64,000 nucleotides of DNA from JAEUIX01 sp046156035 (GTDB taxonomy: Bacteria > Planctomycetota > Phycisphaerae > Phycisphaerales > UBA1924): contig JBJXEW010000055.1 of NCBI GenBank assembly GCA_046156035.1, positions 43,389 to 107,388 of the forward strand. Reading direction: 5' to 3'. This document shows positions 17,973 through 26,631 of this stretch, piece by piece. The position numbers were made by a program, and so were the translations under genes. Each line of letters opens with the position of its first letter. The first letter of the stretch is position 1. The notes under the pieces were generated by a model. That model was not told the origin of the DNA. It ran no database searches and saw only the letters and a list, made by a program, of their open reading frames with translations.

Positions 17973-18767
17973 ATGGAATCTCGAAGGGGATCGTTTGTTG
18001 CCGCTGTGTTCGTGCTGCTTTCGAGCGGCGCGGCGTTCGCCGCCAACGTCTACCACGTTCAACTCGACACCAGCAAGTTCGGCCGCATCAACCAGGCCGA
18101 CGTGCCGCTGAACCCGGGCGGCGGCGGGCAGAACAGTTGCGTGCCGACGGCCACGATGAACTCCTTCACGTGGCTGCAGAACACCAACCCCTTCCTGGGC
18201 AACATGCTGACCGGTGCCGACCCCACCGCCTCGGCCTCGGACCTGGGCAACAACCACATGGGCTCCACCAGTGACGCCGGGACCGGCGCCAACGGCTGGA
18301 TCGACGGCAAGAGTTCGTGGATCGCGGCGAAGGCCCCCGGCCTGGTGACCGTCGACGGGCAGTCTCACCTGTACAGCGGCACCAACGCCGACATCGAGCA
18401 GGTCCGCCCGACGTGGCAGTTTTTCTTCAACGCCCTCACCATGGGCTGCGACGTCGAGATCGGCATCCTGCCCAACGCTGGCGGCATCGGCCACGCCCTC
18501 ACGCTCACCAGTTTCCACTGGGTTGACCAGAACATGGACAACATCATCCAGATGACGGAGAATGCCACGATCGACTACATCGATCCCGCCAACCCCGCCA
18601 TGGACATGATCAGCAGCGTCTGGCAGGACGCGATGGGCATCCTGCAGACCAACTACGGCGGCGGCTACAACATCGCCCTCACCGCCATCGAGTGCCCGGT
18701 TCCCACGCCCGGCACCGCGGCCCTGGTCATCGTCGCCGGCATCGCGGCCTACCGCCGCCGCCGCTGA
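17973..18767 (+). CDS. Secreted papain-fold-like protein with PEP-CTERM-like tail
   Basis: 264 residues. Signal peptide of about 22 residues ending AAFAAN. Near the mature N-terminus NSCVPTATMNSFTWLQN places a cysteine at the start of a helix as in papain/C39-like peptidases, and GIGHALTLTSFHWVDQN plus YIDPANP could supply the His and Asp of a triad; this is inferred from spacing, not proven. The C-terminus PTPGTAALVIVAGIAAYRRR is a PEP-CTERM-like sorting tail. ATG 17973 has a strong GAGGAGAG leader. A strong terminator follows 40 bases after the stop, so the gene is monocistronic. It may be a surface peptidase or an inactive binding relative. Confidence 0.82.
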   Translation: MESRRGSFVAAVFVLLSSGAAFAANVYHVQLDTSKFGRINQADVPLNPGGGGQNSCVPTATMNSFTWLQNTNPFLGNMLTGADPTASASDLGNNHMGSTSDAGTGANGWIDGKSSWIAAKAPGLVTVDGQSHLYSGTNADIEQVRPTWQFFFNALTMGCDVEIGILPNAGGIGHALTLTSFHWVDQNMDNIIQMTENATIDYIDPANPAMDMISSVWQDAMGILQTNYGGGYNIALTAIECPVPTPGTAALVIVAGIAAYRRRR

Positions 18768-18806
18768 TCCGTCGTCGCTCGGCAAGACGTTCGCAAGACC
18801 CCCTTG

Positions 18807-18835
18807 AGCCCGCGGCCCGCTGCCGCGGGCTTTTT
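18807..18835 (+). terminator. Intrinsic terminator after the papain-fold-like gene
   Basis: Perfect 9-bp stem AGCCCGCGG/CCGCGGGCT with a 7-base loop followed by TTTTT. Confidence 0.88.
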
Positions 18836-18900
18836 CGTGGGACGCGTGGCCGTGTGCGCGGGCGCTCTTCGCGGGCAGCGGGACCTCCGGAGCCGGCAAC

Positions 18901-18932
18901 GAAAAAGGCCCGCGTCCCATGACGCGGGCCTT
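18901..18932 (-). terminator. Intrinsic terminator of the minus-strand sorted-protein gene
   Basis: Perfect 11-bp stem (AAGGCCCGCGT/ACGCGGGCCTT) with a 6-base loop; read on the minus strand it is followed by TTTTTC. It lies 37 bases beyond the stop at 18969. Confidence 0.87.
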
Positions 18933-18968
18933 GTGGCAGCGATCCGTGAGACACCCCACCCGAGAGCA

Positions 18969-20108
18969 TCAGGCGCGGCGGCGGCGAGCGGCCGCCAGGC
19001 CAGCCAGGCCCATCAGCGCGGCGGTGCCGGCCGTGGGAATCGCCACCGGCACATACGCAACACCGCGGAACGCGGTGTTGACGCTGGCCGTGGAGAGGAC
19101 GACGGGCACACCCGCGAAGGCGCCGTTGTAGCCGGAGGCATCCAGCAGCGAGACCAGTTCGCCGCCGCCCGCGCCGCTCGTGCCGCCCTTGCGCGTGGCG
19201 AACAACTGCACGCCAGCGGGGGTGACGAAGCCGGTCACGCCGCGGTAGTCGTCGGCGTTCACGCCGATGGTGCCGTTGAGCGTCCACGCGCCCGCCACGA
19301 GCGAGTACTTGCGGAACGCGTCGGCCGCGTCGTCGGCCACATAGAGCGTGTCGCTGCCGGCCACACCCGCATCAAGGTCGGCCATGAAGAAGGCGTACGG
19401 GCTGCCGGCCGTGAGGAAGCCGGGGAGGTTGGTGATGGTCTGGCCGCTGCTGGTGGGGAGGCCGCTGCCCACGGTGCCCACACGGACGGCCGAGCCGCTG
19501 CCGGTGGAGACGAGCAACTGGTTGTCGAAGATGTTCACCTGACGCAGGTTGGTCAGCGTCGTGGAGAGTTGCGTGGACGTGGCGGAGCCCGCCGTGGTGT
19601 AGCGCACGCCGCCCGCGCCGCCGGTCACCCAGATGTCGGTGCCGTTGGTGGTCACGGCCGAGCGGGGGTTGTTGCCGTCGGCGAAGTCGCTCAGCGAGGT
19701 GCTCAGGTCGGGCGTGCCCGTGGCCACGGGAATGATGCCCACGGTGCGGTTGACCGCTGCGCCGGTGGTGCCGGCGAGCGATGCGCCACCCAGCGTGCGG
19801 TTGTAGCCGGTCAGGGCCACGTAGTTGCCGTTGGGCGAGACCGTCAGCAGACCCTCGCTCGAGGCCGTGCCCGAGGCGATGAGTTTGTTGCCAGCGCCGG
19901 CGGAGTTGAGCGAGATCGACTGCACCAGCGTGCCCGCGGGCGTGAACTCATCAACGAACACCACCGCGCCCGTGTTCAGCACAGGCGCAGCGCCGTCGCC
20001 GACGCGATAGACGAGCAGGTTGCCGGGGGTGATCGCAGCGCCGAGCGCGCCCGCGGCGGCGAGCGCCACGGCCGAACCGGCCAAGAATGACAGACGGATA
20101 CCCTTCAT
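18969..20108 (-). CDS. Secreted beta-propeller-like protein with PEP-CTERM-like tail
   Basis: 379 residues. Signal peptide MKGIRLSFLAGSAVALAAAG, cleavage near LGAA. The body is rich in Gly, Ala, Thr, Val and Asn with blade-like strands (TPGNLLVYRVGDGAAPVLNT, NGTDIWVTGGAGGVRYTT, DTLYVADDAADAFRKYSL), consistent with a propeller. The tail PTAGTAALMGLAGLAAARRR is the sorting signal; the Pro of the PTPG box is replaced by Ala. ATG 20108 has GAGGAGAGATGT as leader. Exported and probably surface-anchored; ligand unknown. Confidence 0.85.
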   Translation of the reverse strand: MKGIRLSFLAGSAVALAAAGALGAAITPGNLLVYRVGDGAAPVLNTGAVVFVDEFTPAGTLVQSISLNSAGAGNKLIASGTASSEGLLTVSPNGNYVALTGYNRTLGGASLAGTTGAAVNRTVGIIPVATGTPDLSTSLSDFADGNNPRSAVTTNGTDIWVTGGAGGVRYTTAGSATSTQLSTTLTNLRQVNIFDNQLLVSTGSGSAVRVGTVGSGLPTSSGQTITNLPGFLTAGSPYAFFMADLDAGVAGSDTLYVADDAADAFRKYSLVAGAWTLNGTIGVNADDYRGVTGFVTPAGVQLFATRKGGTSGAGGGELVSLLDASGYNGAFAGVPVVLSTASVNTAFRGVAYVPVAIPTAGTAALMGLAGLAAARRRRA

Positions 20109-20273
20109 ACATCTCTCCTCAACTGAATGAACACACGTCGCCGCGCGGAACCGCGCGGTCGAGACGGAAAGGTACAAGGTGGCCGGGGAAAGTCGCCTTG
20201 CGTCGCGTGAAGAGCGCGCGAAGGTTCCTTCACACTCCTGTTGGGCTGCGGCCGCGGCCTCGCCGCGACCGGT

Positions 20274-21476
20274 TCAGCCGTTGCGCTTGGCAAACTCGCG
20301 GATCAGTTCGCCCAACACCTTGCACCCCTCGGCCGGGAAGGCGTTGTAGGTGCTGGCCCGCATGCCACCGGTGGCGCGATGGCCCTTGAGGCCGTCGCAC
20401 CCCGCGGCCTTGGCCTCGGCCATGAACTTGTCGTCCAGAGCCGCCGCGGCAGCCGCCTCGCCCTTGGCGCGGAAGGTGATGTTCATGAGGGAGCGGTCTT
20501 CTTTGCGGGCGTGGCCCACCCAGAAGCCCGCGGTCGCATCGAGGGCATCGTAGATGTACGCGGCCTTTTCCGCGTTGCGTTTGGCGAGCGCCGCCAGCCC
20601 GCCCTGGGCCTTGATCCACTTGGCCATGAGGCCCACCGTGTAAATGGCGAAGTGGGGGGGCGTGTTGGGTCGGCTCTCCTCCTTGCCGAACGTGCGGTAC
20701 TGCACCATGCGGGGGATGTCGGTGTTGCCGCGCTCGATCAGGTCATCGCGAATGATGACGAACGAGGCACCGGTGGTCCCCATGTTCTTCTGGGCGCCCC
20801 CGTACAGCACGCCGTACTTGCTGATGTCGATGGGCTCGCTGAAGATGTCGCTGGAGGCATCGCAGACGATGGGCACACCCGCGGGAACAGCGGGCAGCCG
20901 CCGCCACTGCGTGCCGTAGATGGTGTTGTTGCTGGTGATGTGGATGTAGGCCGGTTTGGCCGAGTACTTGATGGCCGAATCCGCGGGGATGTACGAGTGG
21001 TTCTTGTCCTTGCTCGTCGCGGCAACGTTGATCACGCCCGTCGGGTTGTGGGCCTGGCAATACTGCTGCGCGTCCTTGATCGTCCCCTCGCTCCAGTAGC
21101 CGCTGGAGATGTAGTCGGCCGTGGCCCCTTTGGGCAGCAGGTTGGCGGGCACGATCCAGTTCTGGCCCGTGGCCCCGCCGGTCATGAACAGCACCTTGTA
21201 GTTGGCGGGGATGGAGCCGATCTCGCGGATGGTGGCATCCGTCTCGGCCACGATCGCGTCGTAGTGCTTGGCCCGGTGGCTGATCTCCAGCACGCCCATG
21301 CCGCAGCCCTTGTAGTTCCAGATGTCCTCCTGAATCTGGCGGAGCACCTCCTCGGGCAGCACGCTGGGACCCGCGCCGAAGTTGAAGATGCGGCCGCCTG
21401 ACGTGCCGCCCGCGGCGCGGCCGTTCGCGGGAGACGTGGCGGTGGACGGTTTCGCGGAGGTGGGGGCGGTGGTCAT
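20274..21476 (-). CDS. serC: Phosphoserine aminotransferase
   Basis: 400 residues. PLP enzyme converting 3-phosphohydroxypyruvate and glutamate to phosphoserine and 2-oxoglutarate, second step of serine synthesis. It has the family start NFGAGPSVLPEEVLRQIQ (after a ~28-residue Ala/Thr/Ser-rich extension not usual in the family), GMGVLEISHRAK, and Lys230 in LYGGAQKNMG as Schiff-base lysine; RATGGMRASTYNAFP near the end binds the phosphate. ATG 21476 has GGAG 8 bases before. serA, the previous enzyme, is at 40636 in this window, so the pathway is scattered. Confidence 0.95.
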   Translation of the reverse strand: MTTAPTSAKPSTATSPANGRAAGGTSGGRIFNFGAGPSVLPEEVLRQIQEDIWNYKGCGMGVLEISHRAKHYDAIVAETDATIREIGSIPANYKVLFMTGGATGQNWIVPANLLPKGATADYISSGYWSEGTIKDAQQYCQAHNPTGVINVAATSKDKNHSYIPADSAIKYSAKPAYIHITSNNTIYGTQWRRLPAVPAGVPIVCDASSDIFSEPIDISKYGVLYGGAQKNMGTTGASFVIIRDDLIERGNTDIPRMVQYRTFGKEESRPNTPPHFAIYTVGLMAKWIKAQGGLAALAKRNAEKAAYIYDALDATAGFWVGHARKEDRSLMNITFRAKGEAAAAAALDDKFMAEAKAAGCDGLKGHRATGGMRASTYNAFPAEGCKVLGELIREFAKRNG

Positions 21477-21577
21477 GTCAGCGGCTCCGGCGGGTGTGCG
21501 TGCCAGCATTATTCGCACCCTGCCGGGGCGGGGGGGCGGGGGGAGGACTTCACCGCCTAGGTGTTGGCCTTGACGGG

Positions 21578-22036
21578 CTATGCCACGGTCGCCGCCGCGC
21601 CGCACTCGGGGCAGACCGCCCCCGGCGCGAGCCCGGCCCTGTCGTAGCCGCACTTGGCGCACAGGCCAATCCGCGCCGCACGCCGTGCCCGCGCATCAAG
21701 GCACCACGCGATCGCGGTAGGGATCAGGAAGAGCACGAACGGTGCCCAGAGCGGGAACACGAACTCCCAATCCAACCCCTCAGCGATCCAGTCGAATCCG
21801 TAGGCAAAGGATGCCCTCGTGCGGCCCGCCTCCAACCCCGGTTGATAAGGAGCGAGGTACTTGCTCATGTCGCTGGCCACCGTGGCCTGCCCGGCACCAA
21901 TCTGGACGATGGTTCCCCCCGTGCTCGACCACATGAGAAACCACCACCCGCTCCCCACCCACACCACCAGCAGAGCCGCGCACACCGCCGCGCCTCCCCA
22001 TTTCACCGTCTTGCGGATTCGCGGGTGCGGTCGCAT
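21578..22036 (-). CDS. Membrane protein with C-terminal zinc ribbon
   Basis: 152 residues. Two membrane helices (about 13-36, AAVCAALLVVWVGSGWWFLM, and 90-110, FPLWAPFVLFLIPTAIAWCL) enclose an exported loop of about 55 residues; the cytoplasmic end has CAKCGYDRAGLAPGAVCPEC, a four-cysteine zinc ribbon. This architecture is common and multicopy in Phycisphaerae (from memory) and its function is unknown. ATG 22036 lacks a Shine-Dalgarno but has TAGGAT 6 bases before, so it probably has its own leaderless promoter in the 43-base gap after the kinase gene. Confidence 0.85.
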   Translation of the reverse strand: MRPHPRIRKTVKWGGAAVCAALLVVWVGSGWWFLMWSSTGGTIVQIGAGQATVASDMSKYLAPYQPGLEAGRTRASFAYGFDWIAEGLDWEFVFPLWAPFVLFLIPTAIAWCLDARARRAARIGLCAKCGYDRAGLAPGAVCPECGAAATVA

Positions 22037-22042
22037 GGCCCC

Positions 22043-22048
22043 ATCCTA
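22043..22048 (-). promoter_or_regulatory. -10 element TAGGAT, leaderless type
   Basis: TAGGAT 6 bases before ATG 22036, without a Shine-Dalgarno. Confidence 0.5.
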
Positions 22049-22079
22049 CTTCCGCGCGGCCGCGCGGGCGGTGGCATGA

Positions 22080-23390
22080 TTACGACCGATGAGTGGCCGC
22101 GGCATCGCTCGGTGCCGCAGCAACGAAGACCGCGGGGATCACCGCCGCGAACGTCGAGCCCTTGCCCACCTCGCTCTGCACGCTGATCTCTCCGCCCAGC
22201 AGGCGGCAGAACCGCCGCGAGATCGTGAGGCCCAGGCCCGTGCCGCCGAACTTGCGTGTGGTGCTGGCGTCGGCCTGCGTGAAGGCCTGGAAGAGTTTGC
22301 CGAGTTGCTCGGGGCTCATGCCGATGCCCGTGTCGCTGACGACGAACTCGATCATCTCGGTGGCAGCACCCGCGGCCGTGGAAGGGGAGGAAGCGGGGGC
22401 CGTGGGCGCGTGCAGAACCGGAGCGGACCGGCGCGACACGCGCAGCAGCACGCGGCCGTTCTGCGTGAACTTGTTGGCGTTGGAGAGCAGGTTCAGCAGC
22501 ACCTGACGGATCTTGGTGATGTCCGAGTGCATGGGGGGGTTCGCGTCGGCCGAGCCGTCGGCACCAACGCCGCGCGAAACATCGCACTCCACCACCAGCG
22601 TGTTGCCGTTCTTCTCCACCAGCGGCCGGATGGTGCCCGCGACATCGGCCACGAGTTTGGCGATGTCGAGGTCCTCCGCGTAGACGTCCATCTTGCCCGC
22701 CTCGATCTTGGAGAGGTCGAGCACGTTGTTGATGAGGCCCAGCAGGTGCCGGCCCGCCGCGAGGACCTTGTTGAGGTCGGTGTGGAAACTCTCGAGGCCC
22801 TGCTCAAGCGCATCCTCGATCATGAGTTCGCTGTAGAGGATGATGGCGTTGAGGGGCGTGCGCAGTTCGTGGCTCATGTTGGCCAGAAACTGGCTCTTGA
22901 GTTTGTTGGCATCATCGGCGATGCGGCGGTCGATGCGGGCCGCGTCGCGTTGGAAGAGGGCCTGGCGGCGGTTCTGCTCGCGGGCCGCATCGACGAGCGT
23001 TTCGTCGCTGGGCGCGGCGAGAATCAGCGTGAACTGCTCGCCGTTGTACATGGCGATGGTTTCGAGCGTCAGTTCGCCGCCCGACAGGTCGGTCTGCGTG
23101 AACTGGCCCAGGTGGCGGCTGCCGGGGCGGCTGCTGCGCCAGAAGGCCTCCGCCTCTGGCAGCGTGGTCTCCAGCACCGGGAAGTTCTCGGTGAGCCAGG
23201 CCCGCTCAACGGTGGCGAGCGTGCCCGTGACCACGCGGCTGAGCCAGTCGGGCAGGCGGCCGTGGACGGTGTAGGTGAGGCCGTCGATGCTGGAGAGCGC
23301 GAGCGCATCTTCGCCCGCGTCGCTGGCGGGGACGAGGGGTGGGGGAGGGCGGCGCGAGGGGCGGCTGGCGGTAGGGTCGTCACCGGGCAA
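22080..23390 (-). CDS. Cytoplasmic sensor histidine kinase
   Basis: About 436 residues. An N-terminal PAS-like sensing region (from LSSIDGLTYTVHGRLPDWLS to about residue 145, with TIAMYNGEQFTLILAAP) lacks membrane helices, so the signal is cytoplasmic. Then come the dimerisation helix with phospho-His in SHELRTPLNAIILYSELM and an HATPase domain: N box LLNLLSNANKFT, G1 VSDTGIGMSPEQ, F box FQAFTQADAST, G2 GGTGLGLTISR. The start is uncertain: there is no ATG before the conserved part; TTG 23390, 8 bases after AGGA, overlaps the REC-HPt stop by 11 bases and is my choice. Third gene of the phosphorelay operon. Confidence 0.85.
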   Translation of the reverse strand: MPGDDPTASRPSRRPPPPLVPASDAGEDALALSSIDGLTYTVHGRLPDWLSRVVTGTLATVERAWLTENFPVLETTLPEAEAFWRSSRPGSRHLGQFTQTDLSGGELTLETIAMYNGEQFTLILAAPSDETLVDAAREQNRRQALFQRDAARIDRRIADDANKLKSQFLANMSHELRTPLNAIILYSELMIEDALEQGLESFHTDLNKVLAAGRHLLGLINNVLDLSKIEAGKMDVYAEDLDIAKLVADVAGTIRPLVEKNGNTLVVECDVSRGVGADGSADANPPMHSDITKIRQVLLNLLSNANKFTQNGRVLLRVSRRSAPVLHAPTAPASSPSTAAGAATEMIEFVVSDTGIGMSPEQLGKLFQAFTQADASTTRKFGGTGLGLTISRRFCRLLGGEISVQSEVGKGSTFAAVIPAVFVAAAPSDAAATHRS

Positions 23391-24219
23391 GCGTGAGGTC
23401 CTTGAGTGCGGCGGTGAAGGCGGCCGAGTGGGTTTCGAGGCGGGCCAAAGAAGGCGCGGCCGCGGCAAGGTTGCCGGCGCGGGCGAGGCCCTCCAGTTCG
23501 CGTGCGGCCTTGACGGCGTCGTGAGCGAAGAAGACGCCGAACTTGCCCGCGAGTTTGTGCGACCATTGCTCGACGCCGGGGGCATCGCCCGCGGCGAAGG
23601 CGGCGCGAAGGTCGCCAAGGAGTTTGGGGCCGGTGGCGTGGAACGTGGCCGCGAGTTGAACCAGCAGGTCGTGGTCGTCGCCGAGGTTCTCCATCAGTTC
23701 GGCCCGGTCGATGAGCGGTTTGGTGTGCGCCGCCGCGGCGGGCGGGGGGGGCGGTGGCGCAACGGGGGGGGCGGCGGAAGCGGGGCGCTGCGTGGCCGTG
23801 AGGCCTTCGATCGTGTCAAAGAGTTCCTTGCGGTTCACCGGCTTACTGACGTACCCGTCCATGCCCCCTTCGAGGCAGCGTTCGCGGTCGCCGCTCATGG
23901 CGTTGGAGGTCATGGCGACGATGAGGAGGTGGGCGCCGCTGGCCTTCTCGTTCTCACGGATGCGGGCGGTGGCGGTGAGGCCGTCCATGTCGGGCATCTG
24001 CATGTCCATGAGGACGAGGTCGAACTTCTCCTTCTCGAGGCGGGCGAGAACCTCCAGGCCGTTGGCCGCGATGACCACCGTGTGGCCGCGGCGTTCGAGG
24101 ATGCGGCGGCCGGCGTCCTGGTTCATCTCGTTGTCGTCCGCCAGGAGCAGGTGGAGAGAAACAGGAGCAAGGCCCGGGCGTGCGGATGTGCCGGCTGGGG
24201 AAGGTGTGGGGGTGTCCAT
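23380..24219 (-). CDS. Receiver-HPt phosphorelay protein
   Basis: 279 residues. Receiver domain (about 22-140) with acidic residues D28/D29, phospho-acceptor D72 in LVLMDMQMPDMDG, T104 and K126 in DGYVSKP. A proline/alanine hinge (about 148-165) leads to a four-helix HPt-like domain (about 170-275) with candidate phospho-His221 in WSHKLAGKFGVF, close to the classic HxLKG motif. It could pass phosphate between the kinase encoded next and the receiver-MBL protein encoded before. Start ATG 24219; a C-rich, G-quadruplex-prone 120-base spacer separates it from the upstream gene. Confidence 0.88.
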   Translation of the reverse strand: MDTPTPSPAGTSARPGLAPVSLHLLLADDNEMNQDAGRRILERRGHTVVIAANGLEVLARLEKEKFDLVLMDMQMPDMDGLTATARIRENEKASGAHLLIVAMTSNAMSGDRERCLEGGMDGYVSKPVNRKELFDTIEGLTATQRPASAAPPVAPPPPPPAAAAHTKPLIDRAELMENLGDDHDLLVQLAATFHATGPKLLGDLRAAFAAGDAPGVEQWSHKLAGKFGVFFAHDAVKAARELEGLARAGNLAAAAPSLARLETHSAAFTAALKDLTLAR

Positions 24220-24339
24220 GACGGGCTCGGCGGGCGGGGGGGCGGGGGGGCGGGGGGGGCAAGGGGCGGGTCATTGAACGCGCGCGGCCGCGCGAAGTCG
24301 CGTCGCAGGCCCGGGAAGGGGGCGGACGTTGGGCCGCGG

Positions 24340-25749
24340 TCAGCGGTAAAGGGTCATCCCGTCGTACGCGGCGCCAACCTCGCACGGGTGCTCGATCTCG
24401 CGGAGAATCTGGCGGATGAGGTTGACCTTGCGGTCGACCGCGTCGTCGTCGTGCAGGGGGTCGTGGTGCGTGACGTACCAGCGTTTGACACCGGCGAGTT
24501 TGGCGAGCACGCACGCGTTGGAGACGCTGGTGTGGCCCCAGCCGATCTTCTTGAGATACTCCTCGCACGTGTACTGGGCCTCGGCGATGAGGACCTCGAC
24601 GCCGGAGAAGAAGCGGATGAGTTTCGCGTAGGGCAGCAGCATCGAGGGCGTGGCAAGGGCCCGGGCCGGATGGCCGATGTAGCCGCTGAGAAACTCGTTG
24701 TCGGTGAGGTAGCCCAGGGTGGAGCCGGAGGCCTCGATGCGGAAACAGATGGCGGCCCCGGGGTGGAAGGCGTATTCCCAGAAGACGCGGATGCCGCCGA
24801 TGGTGACGGGGTTTTCCTGCAGTTCGACGAAGGTCATCGTGGCCTTCATGGCCCGCATGTCGACGGGGAAGTACGCCGCGTCGAGTTGGCCCAGGAAGAC
24901 GTTCTTGAGGTCTTTGCCAAAGCCCTTGGCACCGTAGATGAAGATCTCAAAGCCGGGGATGTAGGCCGGCGCGAAGAACGGGAAGCCCTGGATGTGGTCC
25001 CAGTGCGTGTGGCCGACGAACACATGCACGCGGCGGGGGCCGCCCTTGGCCAGGGCCAGTCCGGCCCCGCGGATGCCGGTGCCCGCGTCAAAGATGACCA
25101 CATCGTCTGCATGGCGGACCTCCATGCAGGACGTGTTGCCGCCGTGGCGGCTGGTGGTGGGCCCCGGAACGGAGATGGAGCCACGCGTGCCCCAGAGTTT
25201 GAGCGTGCCGCGGCTGGCATCCAGGTCCGGCAGGTAGATGTCCTTGGTCGCCGGGAGCGTGGGGGCATCGGCCAGGCCGGGTGCGTTTACTGCCAAGGCC
25301 GCCGGTGGCACGCCGGACGCGCCAGACAGAAACGCGCCGACGACCTCGAGCAGGCGCTGCTTCTGGATGGGCTTGACGAGAAAGTCGATGGCCCCAAGTT
25401 GCATCGCCCGCTCGCGGTCGGAGTCAAAGGCCCGCGCGGAGCAGACGATGACGCCGATGGGCTTGCCGTCGACGTGGCCGGCGGGGCCGCGCTCGCCCAG
25501 TTGGCGGAGAACGTCGATGCCGTGAACCTTGGGCATCATGATGTCGACGACGACGAGGTGCGGCCGGAACGCGGCGATCTTGTCGAGGCATTCCTGACCG
25601 TCTTCGGCGGTGGCGACCTCGTAGCCAGCCTTCGTCAGCAGGCGGCCGACCACGAGGCAGACCTCGGGCGCATCGTCGGCCACGAGGACGCGGTGGCGGG
25701 AGACCGACGGATCGGCGATGGGGCTGGTTGGTGTTCTCGGGTCGCTCAT
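24340..25749 (-). CDS. Response regulator with metallo-beta-lactamase-fold output domain
   Basis: 469 residues. Receiver domain (about 18-140): D25/D26, phospho-acceptor D69 in LVVVDIMMPKVHG, S104, K126 in DFLVKP. The output domain (about 183-460) is a TaR3-like metallo-beta-lactamase fold: LWGTRGSISVPGPTTSRHGG and NTSCMEV, then metal ligands H247, H249, D251, H252 in HTHWDH, Asp in YLTDNE and a late His in WYVTHHDPLHD. This pairs phosphorylation with a hydrolase, possibly a nucleotide or cyclic-nucleotide phosphodiesterase, which is inference. ATG 25749 is chosen since it starts just before the receiver. A TAGACT hexamer lies about 20 bases upstream. Confidence 0.88.
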   Translation of the reverse strand: MSDPRTPTSPIADPSVSRHRVLVADDAPEVCLVVGRLLTKAGYEVATAEDGQECLDKIAAFRPHLVVVDIMMPKVHGIDVLRQLGERGPAGHVDGKPIGVIVCSARAFDSDRERAMQLGAIDFLVKPIQKQRLLEVVGAFLSGASGVPPAALAVNAPGLADAPTLPATKDIYLPDLDASRGTLKLWGTRGSISVPGPTTSRHGGNTSCMEVRHADDVVIFDAGTGIRGAGLALAKGGPRRVHVFVGHTHWDHIQGFPFFAPAYIPGFEIFIYGAKGFGKDLKNVFLGQLDAAYFPVDMRAMKATMTFVELQENPVTIGGIRVFWEYAFHPGAAICFRIEASGSTLGYLTDNEFLSGYIGHPARALATPSMLLPYAKLIRFFSGVEVLIAEAQYTCEEYLKKIGWGHTSVSNACVLAKLAGVKRWYVTHHDPLHDDDAVDRKVNLIRQILREIEHPCEVGAAYDGMTLYR

Positions 25750-25844
25750 GGGGCACGCATCAGGCCCGGCGGGGGAGTCTATCAACCGAACATCGTCCAT
25801 CCGCGGGCTATCCACAAGGGGTTGGACGGCGTTTCGCGGCCGGG

Positions 25845-25850
25845 TATCAT
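25845..25850 (+). promoter_or_regulatory. -10 element TATCAT
   Basis: TATCAT gives a start near 25857, about 26 bases before ATG 25883; it supports that start for the coiled-coil gene. Confidence 0.4.
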
Positions 25851-25882
25851 GGCCCCCCGCACGTTCTGCCGATGGGCGAGGC

Positions 25883-26554
25883 ATGGCACAGAAGGCTCAG
25901 AAGACCGTTCGCCCTCCCTCCTCGGCGCGTGCAGCCAGCACCCCGGCCCGCGGCCGGGGCACACCACAACCGGTTCCACCAGCCAAGAAGGCCCGACCCA
26001 TGAGCGATGACGACCACAAGAAGAAGGGCGAAGCCGGAGCCATGGGCGAGAGTCTGGACAAAGTGCGGGACATTCTCTTCGGGCAGCAGGTGCGCGAGAG
26101 CGAGAAGCGCTTTGGGCGCATCGAGGACCGCCTGCAGAAGGAGATCGCCGACGCCCGCGAGCAGTTCGCCAAGCGGATGGGCGCGATCGAGGCGTTCATC
26201 AAGAGCGAGGTGGATGCGCTGTCGGACCGCGTAAAGAGCGAGCAGACCGACCGCACCAAGGGCGACCGTGAGTTGACGGCCGAGTTGGCGGACACGTCCA
26301 AGACGCTGGAGAAGAAACTCTCCGACCTCGACGGGCGGACGACGGACGCGCTGCGTGAGATCCGCAAGTTGATCTTGGAGCAGTCCAAGGCCCTGCGCGA
26401 TGAGCAGCAGCGCAACCACGCGGAACTGACGCAGACCCTCAACCGGGCCGTGAGCGACCTGCGCCACGACAAGGCCGACCGGCTGGGCTTGGCGGAACTC
26501 TTCGCGGATGTGGCGATGAAGTTGAAGGGCGACAAGGGCGACAAGGGCAAGTAG
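25883..26554 (+). CDS. Coiled-coil protein of unknown function
   Basis: 223 residues. After a basic Pro/Ala/Arg-rich stretch (1-39), residues about 50-215 are nearly all helical heptads rich in Glu, Lys, Asp, Arg and Leu (for example EKRFGRIEDRLQKEIADARE, DTSKTLEKKLSDLDGRTTDA), ending GDKGDKGK. No membrane helix. It may be a cytoskeletal or chromosome-associated coiled coil. ATG 25883 is used because a -10 element lies 33 bases upstream; ATG 26000 (MSDDDHKKKG) with AAGAAGG upstream is a good alternative. Divergent from the phosphorelay operon. Confidence 0.75.
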   Translation: MAQKAQKTVRPPSSARAASTPARGRGTPQPVPPAKKARPMSDDDHKKKGEAGAMGESLDKVRDILFGQQVRESEKRFGRIEDRLQKEIADAREQFAKRMGAIEAFIKSEVDALSDRVKSEQTDRTKGDRELTAELADTSKTLEKKLSDLDGRTTDALREIRKLILEQSKALRDEQQRNHAELTQTLNRAVSDLRHDKADRLGLAELFADVAMKLKGDKGDKGK

Positions 26555-26631
26555 CACCCACCCGGCGTGGCGGGCTGAGCACGAGCGATGTGACGGCACG
26601 ACGCTGCTCGCGCCTTTGTGAAAGGGCGGAA

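Noticed and set aside
24220..24339. G-rich spacer as a regulatory G-quadruplex
   Set aside because: Runs of G are expected in this composition, and nothing ties the tract to regulation.
23275..26010. A 911-residue open frame on the plus strand
   Set aside because: It lies antisense to the whole phosphorelay operon and is Gly/Arg/Val-rich without any domain; a by-product of high GC at third codon positions.
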